Origin: Hermatobates lingyangjiaoensis | Lineage: Eukaryota > Arthropoda > Insecta > Hemiptera > Hermatobatidae | Direction: 5' to 3' | Length of the DNA stretch: 64,000 nt | Assembly: GCA_026182355.1 (NCBI GenBank) | Contig: JAPFBL010000105.1 | Location: 1,293,001 to 1,357,000, forward strand | Part shown: positions 38,033 to 49,745 of the stretch, piece by piece | Position numbering within the stretch: the first letter of the stretch is position 1 | Layout: each line of letters opens with the position of its first letter | The notes under the pieces: model-generated | Database searches by the model: none | The model's input: the letters and a program-made list of their open reading frames with translations, nothing else | Told to the model about the DNA's origin: nothing | Made by a program: the position numbers and the translations under genes

Positions 38033-38205
38033 TTAAAGTGCTATCTGCTACCATAATGTTTGATTCTAATCACATGATACCATAGAGTTGCCAATAAACC
38101 TACATTCTAAAAAGCATTGTGGTTTTGAAACTCAATCTTAAAATATTTATGTTAATTTCAATAATAATTTTTTTTTACTAAAAAACTAAAATTTTTAAAA
38201 ACCTC
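38033..38205 (+). repeat. Dispersed repeat, copy b
   Basis: Second copy of the element at 35966-36135, same orientation, 2.07 kb away. The poly-T/A tract at its end differs in length. Confidence 0.85.
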
Positions 38206-40158
38206 TCTTAAATCTTGATGTGTTAGATAATTTAAATTAAAAGGATTCGGAAAATAAAAATGTTTACATTTAAGAGAATATATAAAAAAGTGTTGGAAAA
38301 AAATTTAGTGTTATACCTAATAACAATTTAGTTTGTTTTGAAGTAGAGTTTTTGTTACCTATATCAAAATAAAGTACTTGTACTTTCACTTACTCAGAGC
38401 CCAGTGTCGCCGACATCTCGATGATAGTGATGCTAACTATGGGACTAGAAATCCCACAATTTCTTTTTTGTCACTCATAAAGTACCGGCAACTCTACCAT
38501 CCTTCTGTTCTTATTAAAAAGCATTTACATGTCAGTACGAGACCAAAGGTGTGGCATTTTTTGGTGAATTTTTGAAAATGTTTCCGTGTAATCCATAGAA
38601 AAAAAAAATGATTGGTGAATTGTTCTTATATAATTCTTTAAGAGTAACACAAAAAGAGATTGTATTTATTGTGGACTGGAGTAATAGTCACGTTTTCTTT
38701 TTTATTTTTGAAGACTTGAAGATGTTCCTTTAAGTTTGAAAGTAGGCATATCCTCCCTACCTAGAAGTCCCATACTTTACTAAGAACTATTTACCAGGAT
38801 CTCTACACCCAAGCCAGATATCTAGTTGGCAGGTGTAATTCTCCAACCCTTTTTTTATTAAAATAACACTCTCCAAAATGGTTTTGTACAGGTCAACAAA
38901 ATTATCAGGATAGATTTTAGCATAGTCTTATAATCATAGTATCTTAGTAACATACATTTTGTATCATTTCCTGCATTTAAGCCCAATAAAAATTATATAT
39001 AAATACAGAGTGAGTTAAAACTAAGCTTGGACATACGCCTCTGTGAAAATGTTTAAACTCATAGGCCAGCTAGCAATTATTTGTAATCAGTTATTGTTTT
39101 ATTTGTTTTTCACAATCTGTGTATTTTATTCTGAGTTACTTTGGCAAATACTCTAAACACGGATTGCTTTCGAGTAACTCAGTTCTGTTTTGCTTTCTCT
39201 GAGTATAGCATCAAGGAGATACCCACCTTACATGATTCCTCAGTCTGTGCTTATCTGTTTGATTCATTAGTAAGTAACTTTCTGGCAATACCATTTTCTA
39301 ATTTTTGATGTACAATGAAGTCTAAGGTTTGATTTAGCCCGTCAAGAGTGAATCACGTTTTTACCACGAAGTTTGTTCGAGAAGGGCGGACATACCTGCA
39401 GCGGAAATAAAAAAAAAACAGCATATTCCATATTTTTAATTATGTTGATACTTTTACATAAATGGACGTTATAAGGATAACATCAAAGGTATTGGGCTTA
39501 CCACTTTAGAACATGTTTGTCGTAATGATCGTTAAACTTTCACCTTGAAAGTCGCTTGGAAACGGATAAACATTTCCATTAGGTCGACGTCCCAACTGTG
39601 ATGTTTGTCACAAGCAAACACCATGTGCCTTACGTTTACCTCTACAATATAACATCTGTATCATAGTGTGCTGTTCAAGGTAACTAACCTTTTACCATTT
39701 TCGTTTGTTAATTACTATTAGAAATTAATCCAATGAAATAGTTTTTTAAATATATGAAGGTTCAATCCACTTACAAAGCTAACTAGTGTCTATGTAATTT
39801 AAGTTACTTGCATTATCCTTTTATTTATTCAACTTTAATACATTAAATTTGCAATAAATATGAAGTAATTAATCTCAGAAGTGAGAACTTTGCTCCTGTT
39901 CGTTTCAGTAACTCAAGTGACCTTCCTGGGTCTGCTGTCGAATCGGTCTATAGCTTGCTCTTTTTGTACGTGCTTCTGTAAATCTGTCAGGAGTAGTAAG
40001 TATTCTTCATAAAAGTTTAAAAATAATTTTATTTCATACTCTATCAATGGTTTAATTAAACTGCTGATAAATATCTACTATGTTTCAGTGTTTTTATTTA
40101 CGTATTAAACAATGTTTTTCAATGTTGAATTATCATTTGATCTCAATATTGAAAAGTT
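38206..40158. other. No recognisable gene
   Basis: AT-rich sequence without a supported exon or element. Confidence 0.4.
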
Positions 40159-40173
40159 ATGGTGTTTTATTTA
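40159..40173 (+). repeat. SINE target-site duplication, left
   Basis: The 15-bp atggtgttttattta is repeated exactly at 40478-40492. Confidence 0.92.
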
Positions 40174-40477
40174 GGTTAGGTCAGGCTGCAGTTGTTGTCC
40201 TACAAGGGAACACAGTAGGCCGAGCATTGGCCCTTTGTGATATCACACAATGAAGATTGATTCTACAGTGGGAGTCCTAAATTTTACCTAACTCAAGTGT
40301 ATTTAGAGTAGCGATCTTTAACGAGTACCTGACATCGTACAGGCTCGGGACCGACGATTTAACGTCCTTCTCCGAGGGACGACGTGCTCAGATTATTATG
40401 TCGGGTCAGGTGGGAATCGAACCCCGGTCCTATCAGTTCAGAGACGAGCACGTAACCACGGAGCTAGCCTGGCCCCC
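40174..40477 (-). mobile_element. tRNA-derived SINE, full length with target duplication
   Basis: On the minus strand the element starts GGGGGCCAGG. It carries a box A-like TAGCTCCGTGG and a perfect box B GGTTCGATTCC at tRNA spacing, so RNA polymerase III could drive it. A central GGACGTTAAATCG segment recalls the conserved core of some invertebrate SINEs. It ends in CCTGACCTAACC with no poly-A tail. Both sides carry the identical 15-bp sequence atggtgttttattta (40159-40173 and 40478-40492), a target-site duplication that proves retroposition. The intact duplication suggests a young insertion. Confidence 0.9.
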
Positions 40478-40492
40478 ATGGTGTTTTATTTA
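40478..40492 (+). repeat. SINE target-site duplication, right
   Basis: Exact copy of 40159-40173 on the other side of the SINE. Confidence 0.92.
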
Positions 40493-43400
40493 AGGAAATT
40501 CATAAATTTTATAGTATCAATTTCGTTGATAGAATATACTATGAGTAAATATTTTGGGAAATTGGTGAAAAAACAGATTTTATTAGGAGCATGTATTAGA
40601 CACATCAACAACTGCCAACTCTAAAGGATTGGTATACAGGTGTCTTTGTTACTCAACATCAGAATGACAAAAATGTAATGTTTGTATAAAAGTTATTTCG
40701 TGAAAAGCGATACGATAATTTGAGGGTCCCTTCAATATATAAGTTGAAATAATATGTTTGAACTTCTATTAATTTCGTATTTAAAATACATACTTTATAT
40801 TTGAAAATAAATAATTACAAATATTATATCCACTTACATCATTTAAAATTAAACAAATATAAAGTAAACTAAAAAAAGTAGAATTAACAGAATAATTGTT
40901 TCAATAAATTCAATAATTATGAATAAATGTTAAAATAACATTTGCAATTGATATATTAAATTATTATCATTATTATACTCCCTAAATGTTTTCCTGACAT
41001 TTAGTGATATTATTATTTATTAATTGGATTTATTAACACTATATTTTAATTAACATTACAAATATAACTTTTAGCTAAAGTTTTTTGTCTGATTATTGAG
41101 AATTCTAATTGTGAATTCAAGATTTAAATTTATGCTAATGTTACCTGTTCTTTTTTATCCTTGTATAATTTTCATACGTCCTAGCGGTGAGTAAAGTTCT
41201 TCCTGGATGCCATGGAATGTCTATGTGTCTGATGGGGGCATGTAGATAAGTGGCATATAACCAAAGGTTGGCATATGGTATGCTTGGATTCGGCGTATAC
41301 AGGGGAGTGGTATGTTTGAGGAGTCGGTGTAAATTTATGATAAACCTTTCTCGTGAAAGATATTAATTAAATTCTGGAATTATCCTAATTCTGCATATTT
41401 TTACTTCAGGATATGACACTGCAGTTCCTCTGCAACATAGTCAATTTCTACAGTATGGTGTTAAAAAAATAGTTAAAATTGTAACTCCAGTACATGAAAG
41501 TCTTTAAAACACATATCAAATGGCTGAAGTAAGTTAGGCCAAACATCTTTACATTTTTTCAGGCATTTTGGTTCAACTTTTGAATGAATTTAGAGTTGGG
41601 AAATGAATGAAATGCCTCTATCACTCATTTGCTCAATTCAGTGTCATAAAATTTTTTTTGCATTTTTTACTAACTAAAATAGGTTAGTATAACATGTAAA
41701 CGCAACCAGAGGCATTTTAGTGAATTTAGTTAGTAAAAAATTCACTATTCGCGGGCCGCAAAAAAAATACTTCGGGGGCCGGAAACGACCCGTGGGCCGT
41801 GTGTTACAGACCTTTGTTGTAGAGGGTCAGCATTTGATCTTTTAATGCTGAAATTATGATATTTTTATAATATCATTACAAACTTTGCTTATTCGCATTT
41901 TATCTTGCATTTGTCCCAACATATTTTTTATATCCATTCAAATACGGATACTATGAAACGTCAACTTTTAAACCACTCAATCTTTGTATATAATTGTGCC
42001 CCGACATTTTAATTGTCTAATGGGTTTGGTGTCTCACTAAATCCATTTTTGGTTCACCTAATTCAGCAATAACCATGGAATTAAAATTGATTTCATTTTT
42101 ATAAAACAAACTATTTTCAGTTTTAAATTAACTTCTTTGAAAATCACTTGTCATTTTAACACCAAATATGGTAAAGCAATTAGACTTATGTGCGTACAAC
42201 ATATTTCTGTAATGAAATGGTTATAAAAAAGATATATTAGTTGCATCCTTAAATAAAAGCATATTTCTGTTTCGATGGTACTAGTGTCAATTAAGTTATA
42301 CATGATTAATATTAATATAAGGTGATTGGAAAGATAATAAGAAAGGTGGCAAAGTAGCTCCATTGACAAAACACAGTACCTGATTTACTAAATTGATTTA
42401 CGATTGAAAGAACTGAAAAACGAACACAAAGAAGTGTTCTCATCTTGTGTATTTGGACTCTCTATCAGATGTATCTACGAAAGATAAAGTGAGACGTGAA
42501 ATATGACTTTGTTATTGCACCTGATGTGAATGGCTTTCAGAGATCGGGTAGATAGTATTGAATTATTGTAAGCTGCCGATACGCCATCTCTTCGGATTCA
42601 AAACGTATTCACTTGTGAAACAATCCTTCATTTCATTTTCCACTGATTTTCGACTAGAGACTGCGAAATGGCTTTAAGAATGGTCTTTCTCAATGCTGAA
42701 ATTGCTCAACTATGGTTTTTAACTAACGCTTCCATGAAAACTTTGGGTTATTAACTTTAAATCTAGTTTTCAGCATGTCACAATTAGTATTTAAAAGAAA
42801 ATGGACAAAGAGTATCAATTTGTGACAAATTTAAACACTTTCTTAACAATTTTCTGAGAAAACATAGATTCACAATTTAAATTAGTACTTTGTAATTTTA
42901 TTTGACCATGAACAAAAATGTATTCCCCTGACGAAGTCACAGTTTTAAAATACTAACTATTTGCAGTAAGTCCTAGGTATTAGGTATTATTAGGTATTAT
43001 GACCTAAGTATTAGGTCATTTTCATTTGGGAAGACTTATAAGCTCTGTGATTCTATTCGATTCTCATTAAAAATTAATTCTTAATAGTTTAGATTTATAA
43101 ACTAAACTAAGTAAAACAGTTACTTTTAGAAGTTCCACTACTTTGTAATCAGTTATTTTATGTTAAGATGAGTCGGCCAAGTGGACTTGGTGTTTTCATG
43201 TATTAAATGATTTTTAGTAAAATAAATAATATTTGTGTGTGTGTTTGTGTGTATGATAAAATACTGTATTCAGGTTTCATTGTATTTATTTTCATTACAA
43301 CAATCACTTGTAGTCATTCACTTCTAAGTTTCGGGTGAGAGGTACAATACAATCGTAACACATTAAAAGTTATTAATTAAGTAATTACATAATTTAATTA

Positions 43401-43590
43401 ATTATATGCGTGATACATTTAATGTTAAATAAACTTTTAAATTAATGAGTGAACAATAGCATGTTGTTAAACGTTGTTGTTTTGCGTTGCTGAAGTATCT
43501 TATTGGTCAAACAGTGTACTTGTATAAGTAGTAATAGGACTTTTAAATTTAGCTGACTCATTTTTAGAAATCTTAAAAATGTTTTTTTCA
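40493..43590. other. Intergenic, upstream of the CFAP100-like gene
   Basis: Apart from the possible hAT end, nothing recognisable. A small TAGGTATTA tandem cluster lies at 42975-43018 and a GT run at 43232-43252. Confidence 0.4.
41590..41825 (-). mobile_element. Possible hAT-type transposon end
   Basis: The stretch with GCGGGCCGC, GGGGGCCGG and CGTGGGCCGTGTGTTACAGACC resembles the GC-rich subterminal region of many animal hAT elements that end in a CAAAGG-like terminus. Nearby, ATTTTTTACTAACTAAA and its inverse (41661-41680 and 41717-41735) form an inverted repeat. No partner terminus or duplication was located. Confidence 0.4.
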
Positions 43591-43591
43591 G

Positions 43592-45529
43592 ATGGATTCT
43601 AATTTACCAAAGCTATCAATAGTAACAAAAGAATTACTGCAGAAAAGAGACAATGTGTTCAAAACCTTGAAAGCAAAAAAAGGACTCAGAATTGTAAAAA
43701 AAGAAATTTCTGGTAAAGGTTTTTTAGATAACGTTCTTAATCAAAAAAGAAAGAAGTTTTTCACCACTGGAAGAAAAATTGGAAGAGTTAGAAATTTAGA
43801 TACAGAACTAAATCCTTATCAACTTGAGTGTGATGAAGCTGTAAGTAAATTCAGAAGACTTTCCATACGAAGGCAGTCGACCAAAGAGGATTTCAGCCTC
43901 AAAGCAGTGAGTGACGAACAAATTAATGAGCAGGCGTCTTTCGAAGAAGGATTAACTGTTGAAGAATTGAGGAAAATGATTGAATTGGGCTTAATAGAAG
44001 AAGAATCTGCTTTTGAGAAACGTGGAAAAACTGTTGAAGAAGGTAGAGAACGACGACAAAAAGGGTATATGCTTCCAACTGATAAATGGCGGCGATTAGG
44101 TAACTTTTTAGAAAGAGTTCAAATTCCTGAACAAGTGGAGCAAGTGGAAGAAATTTTAAAATATGATCCTCAATTTTATGAAATAATAAAGCATAGACCT
44201 ATTTTACAAGAAAAATTCTTTAGACAAAAATACCGTAGTGTAAAGCAAATGACATTTAAATACAACCTTATGTATGCCTGGGCTGGTGATGAAATTCTAA
44301 GGATTCAACATAAAGAAATGTTAAATAAATCTAATCTTAAAATGTATAAAGATGAAATACTGGATTGTCATAAAATAATAACAGATTTTTTCTATCAATT
44401 TGGTAGAAAACTTGAAAAACTCTTAGACGAAAGAGAAATCTTGATCCATGAATGTAAGCGAATACAAAAACTTGTACTATCCTGTGAAGAAGTGGTACTC
44501 GATATGAAAAATGCCTTATACATAATGGAAGACAGCAGGGTGGAACTTCTAAAGTGGAAATTATTTTTTTATAATCTAAGTCCAGCATGGTGGAAAAAGA
44601 AGTACAAACAGGACTGTGCGATTGTTGGAGAACAAAACAAAAGTAATAGTACTCGTTTGCTGCAAGCATTATCTAACCTTGAAAGTTTTGCCGAAAAGAA
44701 AAGTTCAATACTGAGAGATGCAGTGGAAAATTTATCAAAAATGATGACAGAAGATGGTTCAAAAATGTTTTATTTTAAAACAAGTGAAGAAATTCTTAAT
44801 AGAATGGAAGCAATGAATCTTCAAAACTTACATATTCTACAACATTATGGGCAAATGACAAAAGAGAAGATGGAACTGAACAAATGTTTAGACGAAAATG
44901 AGAAAAGAGAAATAAAAGTGAAAAAAACTTTAAATGATAACTTGGAGAACGCTGAAAATGAAATGGAAGAGGAACGTGAAGGTGAGGAAGAGTTTAAAAA
45001 AAGTTTTAGTAAAATAGCTTTAGGGCCTGTTCGGAGAGCGGTAACGAACAGAGACGGCTTGGAAAGTGTGGCCATGGTTTGCCATGCCTATGAAGAATTA
45101 ATAGGAAGCTCTAAGGGATTAGAGCCATTGAAGATGATGGATATTATGGAATGGGAAATAATAGATATGTGGAGGCAAATACAGCAGGCGCCCAAAGATC
45201 AAGTAGAGAGGATTAGTAAAAGCATAAAGACAAGAGGCGCCAGAGAAATGAAAATGGCCAAAGAAGCTAGAAAGAAATTTACAGAAGTGAACTGGGTGTT
45301 GAAAGGATTGAAGAACTCCGTGAGTAAGCCGTTTGAATTGCCAGAAAAGCCAGCTTTGTTAACCAGAGAGGCAGCTCAGACGTCAGGCCGCAAAACGGTT
45401 ATACAAGCCGGCTTTCAGAGCACCCCGCACTCTCAAAGTCTCATTGACTTCTTCCACGTAGACGCCACACGGACACCCACTCCTCAGACGCCGTCCATAC
45501 TTCCATTTGAATCAACTTCTTCAGGATAA
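43592..45529 (+). CDS. CFAP100-like ciliary coiled-coil protein
   Basis: A 645-residue, very charged, helical protein. The segment from about residue 245 to 365 fits the DUF4200 coiled-coil domain. It includes the hallmark KLFFYNLSPAWW (323-334), comparable to the YKLSPKEW-type motif of CFAP100 and CCDC38. A second block at 391-421 (MFYFKTSEEIL... then LQNLHILQHYGQ) matches the region after the domain in that family. CFAP100 (MIA1 in Chlamydomonas) is part of the modifier-of-inner-arms complex, which regulates inner-arm dynein on the ciliary axoneme, so a role in motile cilia or sperm flagella is inferred. A strong TTTTTTTCAG precedes the ATG by one base, suggesting a non-coding upstream exon. 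The whole coding region is one exon, unusual beside the intron-rich SELENBP1. CCDC38 or another DUF4200 paralogue is the main alternative. Confidence 0.75.
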   Translation: MDSNLPKLSIVTKELLQKRDNVFKTLKAKKGLRIVKKEISGKGFLDNVLNQKRKKFFTTGRKIGRVRNLDTELNPYQLECDEAVSKFRRLSIRRQSTKEDFSLKAVSDEQINEQASFEEGLTVEELRKMIELGLIEEESAFEKRGKTVEEGRERRQKGYMLPTDKWRRLGNFLERVQIPEQVEQVEEILKYDPQFYEIIKHRPILQEKFFRQKYRSVKQMTFKYNLMYAWAGDEILRIQHKEMLNKSNLKMYKDEILDCHKIITDFFYQFGRKLEKLLDEREILIHECKRIQKLVLSCEEVVLDMKNALYIMEDSRVELLKWKLFFYNLSPAWWKKKYKQDCAIVGEQNKSNSTRLLQALSNLESFAEKKSSILRDAVENLSKMMTEDGSKMFYFKTSEEILNRMEAMNLQNLHILQHYGQMTKEKMELNKCLDENEKREIKVKKTLNDNLENAENEMEEEREGEEEFKKSFSKIALGPVRRAVTNRDGLESVAMVCHAYEELIGSSKGLEPLKMMDIMEWEIIDMWRQIQQAPKDQVERISKSIKTRGAREMKMAKEARKKFTEVNWVLKGLKNSVSKPFELPEKPALLTREAAQTSGRKTVIQAGFQSTPHSQSLIDFFHVDATRTPTPQTPSILPFESTSSG

Positions 45530-46203
45530 ATAGTTTTACCATCGCTTTCTTCATTGCTTAAAAAAAGTTAGTATCACTAGGCCACTGTTCGAAACACGTT
45601 GTTGCTGTTTCATAAAATTTATTCAAGAAAAGACCAAGTTTCTAATTTTCCCATTATGAAAAAATTCGATGAGCACAATTATTCTTGCAGATAGAAATGC
45701 TGTAATGCTTTGAATTTGACATTTTCGTCAATGACAAGGCGTAAAATCCATCACGGTGAATGGAAAGCAAGTAACATAACTACTTGAAAACTTTCAGGCA
45801 GAAAAATTCTTTTGAATGTTTTAGATGCCATGAAAAGCAAAAGCTTACATATGCAGAGTGATACTTTTTATAAACTTATACTGTTTTATTTACTGTTTCA
45901 AAGAAGGTTGGTAGAAATGAGAAAGAAAAAGTGGAATGAGTACAATCACTTAATCCATGGTATATTATTCTGGCCAATAGGATTAAATGACATTGAGAAC
46001 TACTTTCATTAATAATGCACTTCATTTTATTTGTTTACAGTTTCATTATACAAAATCATGTTATGTAAACTGTATATTCTTAATCGAACTTTTAATCAAT
46101 CTAAGCCTGTATGAAAAGGAAGTACCAATTACTGTCACTTGTAAGAACAGTGATTGCATTTGATTAAATCCTTAACACTTGTAAGCTTAAATCACAAACC
46201 TTC

Positions 46204-46209
46204 AATAAA
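46204..46209 (+). terminator. Possible polyadenylation signal of the CFAP100-like gene
   Basis: AATAAA about 675 bp after the stop codon, on the same strand. The placement is plausible but untested in so AT-rich a sequence. Confidence 0.25.
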
Positions 46210-46777
46210 CTTTCTTATGAAGACTTTCTACTTAGAATTTATTTTGGTAAAGCCCTCATAGATCTCTCATATTATAAGCTTTTGTTAGGTAAAAACACTA
46301 AGACCTTTTTTGATGTTCGGGGCAAACAGTTATTATTTTTGCTAATTATAATTTGGGGACTATAATTAACAAGTTAAAGTACATTATTACGATAGTTGGG
46401 GATGTCAAATATATGAATAACTACTATAAACCTTTCAAGTAGTGTACTTCATCTGATGACGACGAAGATTAAAATAAAAAGGTGAGTTTTTTTGATTTAT
46501 GGTTTGTTTCCCCTCTTATTTGGTTTACTGTCTTTGTGTAATTTCCATATAAATGTATATATAAGTTGATATACAAAGAAAAGTAACACACCAATTAAAG
46601 AAACACATCTGCTAACTTTAATTTTTGGAAAATTCGTCTTCAGGAAGGAAAAGAGAGGAAGACGAAGCACGACGGAAGCGCAACCTAAGGTTGGGTTAAG
46701 AAAATTATAGTTAGTGTTTCTGTACTCTGTATGTTAATTTTCATCGTATTTGAATTTATGTAGCCTAGTACATATAT

Positions 46778-46785
46778 ATAATATA

Positions 46786-46823
<38 letters not shown>
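46778..46823. repeat. TA microsatellite
   Basis: Alternating TA run bordering the left copy of the PLE family 2 terminal repeats. Confidence 0.9.
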
Positions 46824-46829
<6 letters not shown>

Positions 46830-46872
46830 AATTCCAAACGAAGGAAACACACAGAAAGACACAGACATAACT

Positions 46873-46912
46873 CACATCGATATTTCGACCATCGTCGTCA
46901 TCAGGAGGTGTG
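46873..46912 (-). ncRNA. Hammerhead ribozyme, PLE family 2
   Basis: The minus strand has the textbook core CTGATGA and GAAA. Helix II is GAC/GTC closed by GATG. ATAT forms a minimal helix III, with cleavage after C. Helix I pairs CACACCTC with GATGTGAG apart from two mismatches. Confidence 0.8.
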
Positions 46913-46992
46913 AAGAGCGAACAGCGAAGAGCGAAGAGTCCCGCATGAATTTATTTTATTTAAAAAAGTCCGCTGGACCGTTTCTTTTAATT

Positions 46993-47028
<36 letters not shown>

Positions 47029-47078
47029 AATAAAATAAATTCAAAACGAAGGAAACACAGAAAGACACAGACATAACT

Positions 47079-47118
47079 CACATCGATATTTCGACCATCG
47101 TCGTCATCAGGAGGTGCG
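47079..47118 (-). ncRNA. Hammerhead ribozyme, PLE family 2
   Basis: Same motif as at 46873-46912 with one change in the outer part of helix I (GCACCTC). Core complete. Confidence 0.8.
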
Positions 47119-47181
47119 AAGAGCGAAGAGTTCCGCAGGAAGACAGGGCGGTACTCAGTACCGAAGGGACTCTTCGCTCTT

Positions 47182-47223
47182 CGCACCTCCTGATGACGAC
47201 GATGGTCGAAATATCGATGTGAG
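47182..47223 (+). ncRNA. Hammerhead ribozyme, PLE family 2
   Basis: Plus-strand copy of the same motif, arranged tail-to-tail with the copy at 47079. Core complete. Confidence 0.8.
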
Positions 47224-47316
47224 TTATGTCTGTGTCTTTCTGTGTGTTTCCTTCGTTTTGAATTTATTTTATTTTAAAAGAGTCCGTTTTTAATTTTGAC
47301 CGTTTCTTTTAATTTC

Positions 47317-47322
<6 letters not shown>

Positions 47323-47368
<46 letters not shown>
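47323..47368. repeat. TA microsatellite
   Basis: Alternating TA run. It is followed at 47370-47400 by GGCTATGAAAAAGG and GGAACGTT, a degenerate PLE end similar to 50473-50513. Confidence 0.9.
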
Positions 47369-47370
<2 letters not shown>

Positions 47371-47419
47371 GCTATGAAAAAGGTTTTAGATAAAAACTGG
47401 AACGTTGACAATAAGAGTT

Positions 47420-49200
47420 TAATTTGAACCTAAAGAACTGAATGAGTCCTGATAAACTTTAATTTTGTTTCTATTTCACGGTCGATACACGTATCAATAT
47501 TTATATATATTGTATGTAATATATATATAAAGATGTCTTACCATATTGTCTGATGCAGATTGCATCCTAGCAGAAATAGTACCAATAGATTTCAAACTGG
47601 AGAACTTGATGATTTGTGGTACCTTATGGATGAGTAGGATTTTATTAAATAGAAATAACTGATATGGTTAGCAGAGAAAAAAAAACAGAATATGTGTATA
47701 TATACTTCTGTTCTCTATTCTGTCTGTAATAAACCCAAACTTCAGTGCACCGCAATTTTCATTAGAGAAAACATTTGAAGATGAAGAAATGAATTAACTG
47801 AGGATATTTATTTCAACATATTTACGGATGAAAGCAAAAATCAATAGTAGTGTCGATGGTTGAATCGCCGTTTACAACTGTACTGCGACAGATGTGTGTC
47901 GCGTAAAGTAAAAGTTGGCCGGATGGTGTATAACAATCAGGCTAAACTGCTGGCGACATCAAGGGGACTTCAGTGGCTTGAAGAAGGAAGCACCTGGTAT
48001 GATAGGAAAAGAGCTGTGAACAGACAGTAAATGTTCACCACACCGCTTGCGTTACAGGCACAAACGCTGCGTTAACTCTGAGAGCGGTAGAGTGCATTCA
48101 AAGGTACTATAAGTGCATATTAAGAACACAAGGTTGGAGTATCGGTATATCATCTGTATTAAAGTAGGAATCGAGGAAATGAGGTCTGAAAAGGTGAACC
48201 ACCAATGTAAGTATTCCCAGAATGGGGCCTAAACAAAAAAGTTGACTCCCACTGTGAAACGACTTCTCAAATCTGATACGAAGATGTCACACAAGATGAC
48301 ACAGATACCCAGCGGGCATGGGAACCGCAATCAGATTCCGTATCGTTTAAAATATTGAGAAAACTCTACTTGCTCTTGTGGATCTACTTATCACATATGA
48401 GACTCTTGTTTGAATGCCAACTTTTGGAAGCCATAAGAGAGCACCTTGTTAAATATGCTGACCCTGCGAAACACACTGAAATGTGCAATAGACACTATAA
48501 ACTCTTTCAGACATAGTGAGTAATATACATTTAAACGATATCTAAGTTTCCAGTCAATTAATAAGCTAGACTAATATTGAAAGTCAACTATCAATTAACT
48601 TAATATAACTGGTTTAAGTTAATTTTATTTTTGTTTTAATGTTCATTACTCTCAGCGTAAGTTTATCAACTTAACTTATAGATTTGCTGTTATATTTTTC
48701 CAATTATTTGCACTATATATTTAATTACTTAATAAAATATATTATTTAGGAAAGTGATAGCTGTGTAATCTGTAAGGGAACATTTGCATATATACGCTCT
48801 CCAATCAGGGTTACTGTGTTGGGGAAATATATGTATCAATGGACGAAGGTATCGACCATGAAATAAAATAAAATCAAAATTAACCAGTAAATGGTCAGTT
48901 TTCCAGAATCAAATCAAATTTCAAAGGTGACGGTTTAGTTTTAATTAAAACTTTTTTCATAGACGGAAGTGTGGTATTTTAAAAATGAAAACATTGAAAT
49001 ATTACATTAAAGGTTTGAAGTAAATGTATTATTTGAAATTAAATTTCCATTCCTGAACATCTTCATATTGAATCCTTCATTTAATAGTTATTGCGTTTTA
49101 TTTTCGAAATTTTATACGTCTGCTTACAAAAAGATTTCAAATAAAACCAAACTACAACTTTGAAAGGATTACTTGAACCTAAAAAGCTAAAAAAATAACT
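47420..49200. other. No recognisable gene
   Basis: The stretch 47870-48350 is richer in GC than its neighbours but has stops in all frames and no motif I can identify. The remainder is AT-rich. Confidence 0.35.
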
Positions 49201-49256
49201 GATATATTTTAATTATATATATATATGTGTGTATATATATACACTTAAAATAAACT

Positions 49257-49385
49257 GTGACACATAGACAAAAACAGTGTAGGATCGAATCTCTCAGTCT
49301 TAAGATCGTGAATGCCGAGACTGCGGTTAATTTTAATGATACCTGTTTAAAAGAGGATCTGCTGCCTATTTATACCAATATATAT
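49257..49385 (+). pseudogene. Remnant resembling the N-terminus of a PLE protein
   Basis: The frame encodes SLKIVNAETAVNFNDTC followed by LKEDLLPIYTNI. The same KxVNAExAVxFNE pattern occurs in the fragments at 51749-52000. The pattern resembles the N-terminal region upstream of the reverse transcriptase in PLE proteins. It stands next to PLE terminal arms. Identification rests on pattern and context only. Confidence 0.4.
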
Positions 49386-49418
49386 ATTATATATGGAATT
49401 GTTGAAACAATTTTTTGC

Positions 49419-49575
49419 TTGCACATACATTTTTTTTATGGAGTTTTTCTAATCTCCTAGCTAATTTTCTTTTTTCAGGGTTAACTTCATGTATAATTTG
49501 AGAAAAGCTACCGATAGACAGTAGACTAGTAGTAGTTAGACGTGCTTCAATATTTATTATATGTTGCACCTATTC
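49419..49575 (-). repeat. Outer inverted arm, left
   Basis: Inverted relative to 49970-50087. On the minus strand it encodes SFSQIIHEVNPEKRK and then LEKLHKK, a lysine-rich segment resembling the start of a PLE protein. It encloses the hammerhead palindrome at 49605-49822. Confidence 0.75.
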
Positions 49576-49677
49576 TAAATGTAACAGATGAATTAAATTA
49601 ATATAAATAAAAAGATTTCACATAAACACGTGAAACAACAATCAATGATCAAACCACAATAAGAAATGGGAAAACAA

Positions 49678-49720
49678 GACTAAGATCTTTCAACCGTAAC
49701 AAGCGGTCTTCGTCAGAGTC
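49678..49720 (-). ncRNA. Hammerhead ribozyme, PLE family 1
   Basis: Complete motif on the minus strand, identical to the copy at 16436-16478. Confidence 0.84.
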
Positions 49721-49745
49721 AAAAACCTAACTGAGTTGGGTTTTT

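Larger units (their letters stand above)
46826..47290. mobile_element. Array of three PLE family 2 terminal arms
   Basis: A segment beginning AAAATAAATTC and including CACAGAAAGACACAGAC occurs in minus orientation at about 46826-46945 and 47033-47160, and inverted at about 47160-47272. Each unit carries one hammerhead. TA runs separate or flank the units (46995-47024 and 47323-47368). No protein-coding part is present. Confidence 0.8.

Noticed and set aside
44337..44669. 110-codon minus-strand frame
   Set aside because: Antisense of the CFAP100-like coding region, with no motif of its own.
46450..46475. CTGATGACGACGAAG resembling the family 2 hammerhead core
   Set aside because: No GAAA core and no helix I partner; at most a decayed fragment.
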